Assembly: GCA_016760335.1 (NCBI GenBank)
Contig: CM028675.1
Span: 23,586,501-23,650,500 of the forward strand
Source: Gastrodia elata
Taxonomy: Eukaryota > Streptophyta > Magnoliopsida > Asparagales > Orchidaceae
DNA length: 64,000 bases
Reading direction: 5' to 3'
This document shows positions 27,901 through 38,600 of this stretch, one piece after another. Below the pieces are notes generated by a model. That model did not search any database. It was not told the origin of the DNA and saw nothing but the letters and a program-made list of their open reading frames with translations. Within the stretch, counting starts at the first letter, position 1; every line of letters begins with the position of its first letter. A program made the position numbers and the translations under genes.

Positions 27901-29627
27901 GGATTAAATTTGATGATTCAAAGTTAGTCTAGAGTTAATGTGAAGGCTCATCTAAAACCCATGCAATACAAGCTTCTAATTGAAAGTTGAGTTAGTTTCA
28001 TTACAACTCAATGAAATTTAAGTTTGTAAACTAAACCAAGTACTATAACCAAAGTTAGGAATAAGAACATATGTTTTGATAATATAAGAAAACACTTTCA
28101 AGGACTAGTAAAATTACATATATATAACTTTTGCAGACACACCGAAATTTTGAATACTTTCTCAGCATAAATACTAAGGTGCCCAGGATATTACTTTTTG
28201 CACATATTGCTTTTTAATATTGTTATTGCATCACTTGAGCCTATTTTTATATGAAATGTGATGTCTTTTTTACTGCCAAAAAATGTTATGATTCAAAGTG
28301 CTATATTGTTATGTATTGTGATTAAATGCAAATGTTATGATTCAAAATGTTATATTACTATCTTGTGAATGAATGCAAAGGTTATGATTGAAAGTGCTAT
28401 ATTATAATGTCTTGTGAATGAATGCAAAGCCATGCTATTGCATCATTTTGAGCCTATTATTATATGACTTGCGATTTTTATTTTACTGCCAAAAGAATGT
28501 TATGATTCAAAGTGCTATATTATTGTAACGACTCAACGTCGTTACTTTGTAAATTAGGTCAAAACCCGCCTCAAACATCAGGATCTCGGAGAATTTCAAA
28601 TTAGAACAAACAAAATTTCCATTAGATAGAAATAATTTTTAGATCAAAGTGCTATAGTTTGGGAGAAGTCGGATAACGGAAACTCTCGCTTTATTTTTTT
28701 CTAAATTATTTAAATTTAATAAATTGAGAAAATTAAATACATGTCTGAATTCATCAATTTTCATGTCCTTATGTTAAGTATATTATTTAAAGGCAACTCG
28801 AAAAGTTTCATCGATTTCTGAGCGTCAGTTTGGCCTCAATTAAATTTTGAAGTTTCAAACTTCATAAATTAATTAAAAAAATAAAATATTTGTCCGAATC
28901 GAAAATTTTTGGCGCGAGGATGTTCGTTACATCGTAACACACCTCGGTGCCAAGTTTCGTTATTTTTAGACGTCAAACGGTAAAAAAATGTGAAAAATTT
29001 AATTTCAAAATAACTAATTCTTTTCCTTGAGAAATCCTCCCTACCTATTTCCCGATTCCCCCCCCCCCGATCGCAAGCTCTGTCCAGCGACAGAGCCTGC
29101 TGCGCGCAAAGTCCTGCACCGTTTTGGTGCAGGATGGTCGACCAACACCCCTCCTCCTTTCCTCCCTCTATATATCATCCCTCAGCCCTCCCTCTCACCC
29201 TCACAACTGCCCCTCTCCCTTCAGCCTCCCTTCCCCTACCAGCAGCCAAAAGCCAGCAACCCCCTCCTGCCAGCAGCCCTCTAGCCAGCCACTCCTCAAC
29301 CCTTCCTTCTCCTTCCCACCAACAGCCCACCTGCAGCCTCCGACCAGTTCAGCCAGCCACCTACCACCCCTCCGACCACCCCCTTTAGCCACATTTGGCT
29401 CCCGACAACCCTAACCATAGGCTAAAGGAGAAAGAAAAAGGGGAAGAAATGAGAAGAAATTATTTTATTTTGTTTTTTTTATTTCTTTTTATTATTAATA
29501 AATATACTATCTATATTATGTCATTCACATTATTATGGTTCTCATTAATTAATAATGAAAATTGTACAAATGTTATAAATTGACTATTATTTCAATTCAA
29601 GCATTTTTATTCTGTCATTTTCCTTTC

Positions 29628-29661
<34 letters not shown>

Positions 29662-32600
29662 TTTCTGCAGATTTTTACAGCATTTCTATTTTTATCCTTT
29701 CTTTCATATATTATTATTATCATTATTATTATTACATAATAATAATAATAACATTATATTAAACATAATTGCTACCTGGGAGACTTAAAGACGTTGGCTT
29801 CTATCAAGAGAAAAAATGAACAAAAGACAGAATGAAAAAGAAGAAAATAAAAATCCTTTAAAATATCATTATAATATTAGCTAAAAGGCTAATTTAAAAT
29901 ATTAAAAATTTAAATACAGATTCAATCAAACTGTTGAACTTTTGACTTTAAAAGAATAATATCCTAGATATCTTTTATTACTCTTATTTAAATATACTTT
30001 TTCTGCTCAACATTGCACAAATTGATAAAAATACTTTTAAAAGTCACATAAAATGATATATGAACAAGTTTAGATAACTAAGTAGCAAGGATTCTATGTT
30101 GATATATTTTTAGTTTGATCAGATAACTGCTATGATGGGGTTGTTCGACATCAGGAGTCATAAGACGCCTATACTGATAAGCCTTTGAGGGGGCAGATAT
30201 AGAGGGAAGTTGGGATATGTAACACAAAAGATGAACCCCTTTTTCTCGATTTTGTACTTGCCCAACAAAATCATATTTTGCGCCAGATAACAAACGCTAA
30301 AATTCTATATTTATTTTTGTGACTGCAATTATATTTTCAAGTGCAATTAAAACAGGTTTGCATGGATAAATACGTACAACTTTTATTTCCTATCAAATTA
30401 TTGATTATTTTACTTATTATTTAACATTTGTAAGGATGACATCTATTAGTACTTAGTTTCACAACTAACTGGTATTCATATGTCCGCACTTTTGAAATGT
30501 GCCCATATCAGGAGTTCGTCCTATAGGAAAGGTGTTAAGAATTAAGCAGCACTGATATTACTTCCAACTGATTTTTCACTTTCTTTTTTAGTCTTTTTAA
30601 AGTTTGTAATTTTTATTTTATTTTGATCATTTGTAATCAAGACTTGTGAATTAATGAATAAATGAGTTATATTTGTCTTTTAAATCACTTAATATGATCA
30701 TGCGGCTAGAGGAGTTGTCACCCCAAAAACCGGTGCTGGATTAGCTCCCGCTGACCTAGCACCAGGTCCTCAAAATTGTTATCTTGTGAATGAATACAAA
30801 TATTCAAGAAACGGTGGATAGTTTGAAGGAGTTAGGTTAGGGACATGGCTAGTCCACTTTAGAAGTTATAAAGTTGTCATACAATAGCCTATGAGAGGGC
30901 CAGTAAAATGTTTATTTTTATATAATAAACCCTAATCTCAAGGTTTTGAACCCAACAAAACAAAGCTACATAACAATAAGGCATACATATACATGCACAT
31001 ACATATGCAAAATTTGTTGATATGAGTGCATAAAGAATTTCTTTGAGGGAGCAGTAGGATGTCTATTTTTATATTATGAACCCTAATCTTAAGGTTCTAA
31101 ACCCAGTAAAACAAAACTACATAACATTAAGGCATACATATACATGCACATACATATGCAAAATTTATTGATATGCGTGCATAAAGAATTTTCTTTTATG
31201 CAAATATTTATGATTTTTGGCAAAGACAATGCTTATTTATGACAAATTTTTTTGTCAAAATAATGTTGTTTTGCAGGAATTAAATCATTTTATGCTAAAT
31301 CATGTTTCCTTTGCGTGCATAAAGAATTTTCTTTTATGCAAATATTTATGATTTTTGGAAAAGACAATGCTTTTTTATGACATTTTTTTTTGTCAAAATT
31401 AATGCTTTGTTTTGCAGGAATTAAATCATTTTATGCTAAATCATGTTTCCTGCAATTTTTTTTATCCATATTTTTATCGCAGACCACTTTTAATATTTGA
31501 AAGGTGTAAAACTTAGCATCCATTTGGTACTTGAAGTATTCTTTAATTACTTTGAATTCAAATCCCGGCATTATTTTTGAAATGATGCCCCAGGTCAGGC
31601 ACAGCTGGAAGAAAATGAATTGGCTTGATTGACGTCAAAGGAATGGAAGGAATCAAATCCAAATTTGAAGTATTTTATTTCACATTTTTATTGAAGTATG
31701 TTGTAATGAAGTAGCTATATAATTATTTTGGTATATTATTTTGTGATGTATTATTCTGGATATTTTTATATTAAATTGAATGGAGTTCATTATTTCTATT
31801 ATGAATGGCTCTATATGATTATATGAAACTATGTACTATTTTACTTAACCATCCAATATGACTCTTGAAAGATGCACCTAATGTTGGATCAATTTACTAA
31901 CTCGACAACGGGCAATCACACCTTATCCTCCAATAAATGGCCTTGAAGCAACCAATTTTGCTTCCTCCATGCCCCCCTTTGCAATGACCTCTTGCAACAT
32001 AACAATGGACCTTTTAGGTTTGGGTTTAGTTATTAAATAAATTATTGAATACTTAATAAAATTGATCTTAACAATAGGCTATAGATAAATCCCAAATAAC
32101 ATAAACAGCTTCGTCCACAATAGCTTCAAACAACTACATTCCCTTGCAGCTCCTTCCTAACAAACTTCAAAGATAATCAACACCTAAAATGAATCCATAG
32201 CATAATATCAATTAAGATACAATAATATCGAATATCACTTAAGATACAATAATATCGAATATAACCTAACTCCACAATATGCTATGTTATTTTATTAAAA
32301 CTACACTTCCAAAGATTATATGTTTGAAGCCTTTCCAAAATTATTAATACAATTATTTTATTCATAATATATACTTCTGCATGCCATCTATTTAAATTAA
32401 CAAATTTATGATAATCATATTTAGAATCTCAATTTTATACAAATGTTATGATGTAATTATGAATGAGTTGTGCAAATGCATTAGGTTTAGAGTTTATTGG
32501 CACGCCAATAATATTTGTAAGCATTTTAGGTTTAATAAAATAAATTTATACAATATTAGTCAAAGGTAAAAATCAAGGCTCGTCTAATAGCATAGTCTTT

Positions 32601-35600
32601 CACCATACTAGATTACAACAATTACACAAGATCATATTGGTTTCTCCAGTCTAACCACCAATCTATAGGTGGTTTGAAAAAGAGAAATTTAAGCACAATA
32701 TTGATCATTTATCAAATAACTTCCAAAAACAAAACATACACAGTAGCCGTTGAATCGTGTTTTTTTTAAAGAATGTAAAAGTCCTAGAACTAAGTCATGC
32801 TAACATCCTCCCATGATTTGCACAGAATTTGTGAATGAGTTATGCTTTCTCATGCTGGCTATGGCTTCATCCCTCTTAAAATAGCCAACTGCTAAAAAAA
32901 CAAATTTAGAATAAGGAAATCTCTTATAAATAATTCAAGTATGCAATGTAGTTTCCCATAAACAAGCAGCCATCTGTATGCATGCCCTCATCAACTATAT
33001 AATGTTTAATTAAACAACAGCTTGACTCAAAGCATTAGTAGCTAAGTTTTCATATATGATACATGTTTCAAGACAAGGCGTACAATAAAAATTCAACTCA
33101 CTTCATGTGCCTATCTTTAAACTCATTCTGAGAACTCAAATAATTTAAGCCTAATGATTCAGAGGCAACACAAGCTTCATTCACAGAAAATAATGCCTTC
33201 AATAATCAAGACACCATATTATAGTGTGCAATTTCTTTAATAGTTATAATTCTTGTGATTGCCTTGCTGAACTTCTATTAAAGTCATAATAGCGTGATCA
33301 TCATGACATCGTACCCCTTTTACATCTACCAGAATAAACACAAACTATGTAGAATCTCATCACAAATTTGATTAACAAGTTCATTGATAACAAGATCCTT
33401 AGCTTCATCAAAAGCCCAATTAGCAATCTTAATCCAACTGAATTCTCCTTTCTCCAAATTAGTGAAACCAATATAAATTAAATCCTTTGATGAACCTTCA
33501 ATAAAGTGTCCAATCCATGAAAATTCAACGTCATAAAAACTGGAAGGGGTGAGCCAATCACAAACTACATTGACCTTATTTGAATATACGGCAAAACACC
33601 CTCTTAATATAACAAATCCTAGAAAAATCTAATGAAATTACAAAAAAAAAAGATTTAAATTCTAAAAAATTTCTCTACTCTCAAAATCTAAGAAAACCAT
33701 AGCATACACAAATGAATATCCATTATTTTATTATTGATCAAGATATCATCAAATATATTCAAGGAACTTTCTAATAAATACTTGCAAGATATAATTTGTT
33801 ATCTGCACGTAATAAATGCTTTCAACAATCCAGACATAAATCACTCCCATGAACCATGAATCCTCTTGAAAGTTGTTTTCTATTCATCTCCCCCTCTTAT
33901 CCTCACCTAATGATAATTGCACAAATAAAATATCAAGCTCACCATTTTTGTCATCATATTTAACAAGTTCAAATAAATAATCAGATATCTAACAAGCACT
34001 CTGTATTGATGTGCAATCTCCATATCTCATCTTTCTTTCATATCACATAGTCAAACAGAACAAAGACTCGTGCTTTACCGTACAAACCATATTACAAAAA
34101 GTTAAAAGCTTGTTGTTTTAATTTGGCAAGCTCAATAGGATTCATCATTTAAAGAGAAAATTCAATAGAAAAGATCCAACTTTACATCAATTGCATGTTA
34201 AATATCTCTAAGCTAAATAAACTTAATCAAAAGCTCTAGATGCCCCTAAAATTAAAAATTACTCTCACAAATTTAAGTAAAACTAGTCCCTAAGTCTTTT
34301 TTCACCTCAACTCAGTGACAACTAAAATATAAATCACCACTACAACAACAACACCATAAAACCTTAGAGCTAGTAGGTGAGATTGACTAATCCGTTGTTT
34401 CCATTGCAAACGATAAAAAAGAAGCCCCTCGCTAAGTTCCAAATAGATAAGATCCTTTATAGTATTTTCTTCCAAGTGTCTTTATTGATCTTCCACTTCC
34501 TCTTTAAAAATGGGAAAAACTCATATACTTAATTTTTCTAACATGGGTATGCTTAATACGTTGAAACCATTTAAGAAAGCATTCTATAATCTTATACACT
34601 ATTGGAGCCACTCCAACCATATTGCAAATAAGTTCATTTCTCATTGTATTCTTTCAAGTATACCACTTATCCACCTTAGCATCCTCACTTTTGTAACACT
34701 TTATTAATTAGCAAATTTATTCTCTGTTGACTAATATTTAGCCCCATATATCATGGTTGATTGTATAAATGTTCTATAAAATTTTCTTTAATTTTGAGTG
34801 AAATTTTCTGATTGCACGGTACTTAGAAAAGCTTCGCTATTTCATCCAATCAGTTTTTGGATTAGATTAATCACATCATCTTTATTTTTCCATTACATTA
34901 AAAAATTGAACCTTGTATTTGAACCTCTCAATCTTCATGATCACATGATCCTCTATAATTATGTCATTGAGATTATGATTTTTAGTTACAATTAAACTTG
35001 CATAAAAAATAGTGTTTTAAATCTGCTAAACCAAAGCCCTACAGATTCTAAGTCATCCTTCACAACTTGAGTTTAATTTAACACCATTAATAGTGTTATC
35101 AATTAAAAAAACATATGCAAATAACATGCACTAAAGAACCTCTTCATGAATATGTTAATGACCTTATTTCTTTAAAAGAAAATACTCAATCTACGTTTTA
35201 GAAGACCAAATTTATATGAGAGAACATGCTCTTCTCTTTTTTTAAAGTATTAGCAATCATAAAATCATAAGCCAAACAAACTCCAAAATCATTCTTCCTT
35301 CCTTATTAATCTATCCAAAACCAAAATCACCATGAATAACATTAAATTCTTCAATCATCACTCTAACATGTCCAAATTATTTCTTCATATAAATAATATA
35401 TCCTCTTGAGCCATTTCTTAAATTAGCTCCTCCAATTCATGCCAAAATTTCTTTTATACTTATTTCCAATCCTGATTGAGAAGCATATACACTTGAGATA
35501 CTAAATATTAGTCTATCAATTATAATCTTTAAGAATATAATTCTATCTCTTAACCTCTTAACTTCCACTACATTATCTTTTAAAGTATTATTCAAGATGA

Positions 35601-38600
35601 TACCAACATCATTCTTATGACAATTATTACCCAAATATCAAAAATTATAAATTTATTTTTCTTTCTATCCCACCCATTTCGTTTCTTGAAGAGCGAGGGT
35701 GCCAATATTCCAACTGCTTAATTTCTGTATAGTATCATGGACCAACTTCTTTATCCACATTCATTCATTGTGCAGGAATTCTCGTTTATTTGCACTCAAC
35801 GCAGCCGCCTTTGCACACTATACGCTGTATTCACACAATGTTGTGCGTCACTTTCAATGGGTGCGTCTAGCCCTAGCACAATTTCTTAGAACATAAGTCA
35901 CCCCTGCCTATCTATAGTCCCTTTTAAAGATATGAGTATTCTAAATGTTTGATGATTTAGATACACCATTAGCAGCACTAGATTTTTATGATTAGCTTTT
36001 TTAACCCTTATGCTTCATAGGTTTTAAAAATACCCTTCTATCATTAATGTTAAAGGCAAAAATTGAGTTCCCAATGTGAGTGACTTGTAAGTGTCAATAG
36101 CAAAGATTTACATGAAAAGAGGAGCTACAACCATGAAATTATACTCCATATATTATGCGTGTACCTAGTTAACGGGAAGGTTATTAAACATCTCTAGGAT
36201 ATGGAATTCAAGAATCTATCTACTAAGTTCATTTTATAAAATAGCAAATATGATTTGGGCTGAAGTTTAAGCAATCCAATGAAAATTCAAACATCATACT
36301 CATACAAACCCACCATCTTCTGATCAGAATGTCTTCTATCGCTCATATTTCAATGGCTCAAAACATTTTGTGAAAATTCATGGACAGTGATTCAACGGCT
36401 CAAAATATTCCCTCTTACAAAACTTTGAGAAACTCTTCAATAAGCACTTGTATTTCATTGGACATACAAAGTAAAGTACATGCAAAATTGCAAAAACAAT
36501 TACATAAAAACAAAATAAAAATAAAAAACCCCAATTCCTATGTTTCATACAATGTTTGTTATATAGATAAGACAAGATTTACAATCATATGTTTGTTAGA
36601 GGAAGATTCAAAATTGTGTCATATGGGTTCGATAAAATAAGGTAAACAATGCACCAATTATATTAAGAGAAAAAAGAACTACGATATACTCACTTTGTGC
36701 AAAAAATGAGGTGATAGCTCATAAACTTGAGCAGTGAAACCAGTGCCAGCATCCATGATAAGTGCCCATAGAGTGGTACAAGAAGCAACTGAACTAATAA
36801 ACAAGCCATCATCGTTTCCTTTCTCAATATGCTGTATAAGTCTAGTGTCTGCAACATTATAGTGATACCTAACGTATAGAAGGAAAAAAAAATTAGCATT
36901 AAAGTTCCTATTTAACTGAACAACATGTGAGATCAGTAAAACAAACCTCTGTTTCATAGGCCTCCTGGCATTATAGACACTAATCCACTGAGTTGCAGGC
37001 ATTCCCATTCTGACTTTCTTTTTAGGTTGTTCATCTTCCTCTTCTTCCATCATTAGTCGACCTCTCTTTTGACCAACTTGATAAATGAGCTTCACGTAGA
37101 GATGAGTGAGTGTAAGCATAGATTAAGATAGGAACTACAAAAGATAAAAGGAGCTCATGAAACCTTCTGAGCACCATCTGTATTTATCGGTCTATAATCA
37201 GGATTTGGACCTATTATGCCATCAAAAAGGGAAATGTATTTTGCATAGTTTGGCTCTTCATCAAACTTTAGGTTGACTACATATTCAACAAATTGTCTAA
37301 AAGGCTGAGGGCAAAAACAACAGAGAGCCTCTGATGAAGTAGCCATTTTTTTCTTGCAGACAAGGAAACCTTTGTTCTCCCCCTGTAATAGAAAATAGCC
37401 ATGTGAGAAAACAAATTTGCAAGCAAATCCCATGTTTCCAGTGAAGTATAAACCCATTGCACCTGGTATCCTTGCCAAGGAAGACGACCACGAAGAAGAA
37501 AAATAAGTGTGTAAGCAAGAGATTCTAAATCATCCCTCTTACTTCCAGTTCTACCTAGGTGAGCATGCACACTAGCATAACGTACGGTTCCCCTAACAAA
37601 AGCAATAGTGTATGCAGCACACTTAGAAGCTTCATATTAAATTTGATATGGAAAGAGATGTAGCTCTTCAATAAAAAAAATAAAAATAAAACAATACGGT
37701 AAGGATACTAAGAAACCTGAAAACATCAGGCCTCTGATCATACTCAACATGCTGACCTGTGGTTTCGTTCTTCCACTTTGTGGCTAATAAATAAAGCAAA
37801 TTTAAATAATAGCAATTGAAATTGTTAACCTTAACAAGATAAAGTAATTTAGTCAAACAGATCATGCTCAATGAAACATGAACAAAGTAAAGGGAAGTCC
37901 ATTACCTAGCCCAAGATCAACAAGGAAAAGCTTCTTTTCTTCCAAGGTACCAGGAGGACCAAGCAAAAAATTCTCAGGCTTCACATCACCATGAACGTAC
38001 CTATTATAAATGAGGGGTATCATTAAAATAATAAATATAGGAAACTATGACCAAACAAAGCAAACAAATAACAAATACAGCTAACATGAAAGGGGAAAAA
38101 TGAGCTTACCCTTGAGAGTGCATCTTCTCTAGAATAGAAATTGCTTCAATAGCAATGCAAGCTACCATTTCTATAGACATCCTAAAAGCATCATAAGTGA
38201 TTGAAAATACTTAACGTAAAGAACTTAAGAGCTAAGTTGCATGAGAATTAAAATATGAGGGCTCACGTATGAGAGCTATTATTCCAAACATCCCATAAAC
38301 TTGGTCCAAGCATGTCCATAACCTACATAATTGTCATATTATATTGTAGGCATGTTCAACTAGGGATACTAGAATTTAAAAACACAAGTGTTTAAATATA
38401 AAGAACTAAATACCATGACATAGTAGTCACCCTGACGACCTTTGTAATGAACATGGGGAACACCATGCATATCACCAAGGGTGCTGCACAAACAAATGTG
38501 CATAGAATTCAATATAGTTAGCCTTGAACCTAGATATTCAACATCTTTAATATAAATAATTGAATAATAAAATATATGGCAAAAGTAGCCTCAGGAAAAA

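Larger units (their letters stand above)
13437..36693 (-). other. Intron 12 of the kinase gene, 23,257 bp
   Basis: The donor follows the CAC AAA codons at 36,694 (GTGAGT). The acceptor is ...atgaag just before the GAA TGG codons at 13,436. Both sides are in phase 0, and the joined family motif (HFLHK then EWIMEQW) is continuous across it. The donor is a perfect plant consensus and the acceptor has a moderate pyrimidine tract. The intron accounts for about 80 percent of the gene span and contains most of the transposon pieces listed separately. Outside those pieces it is AT-rich with no host gene recognised. All other introns are short, up to about 1.5 kb. Confidence 0.88.

Noticed and set aside
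29027..29414. Three overlapping Pro/Ser-rich plus-strand frames
   Set aside because: They all come from one C/T-rich leader inside the LTR-like insertion. The same composition is open in several frames and no motif is present.
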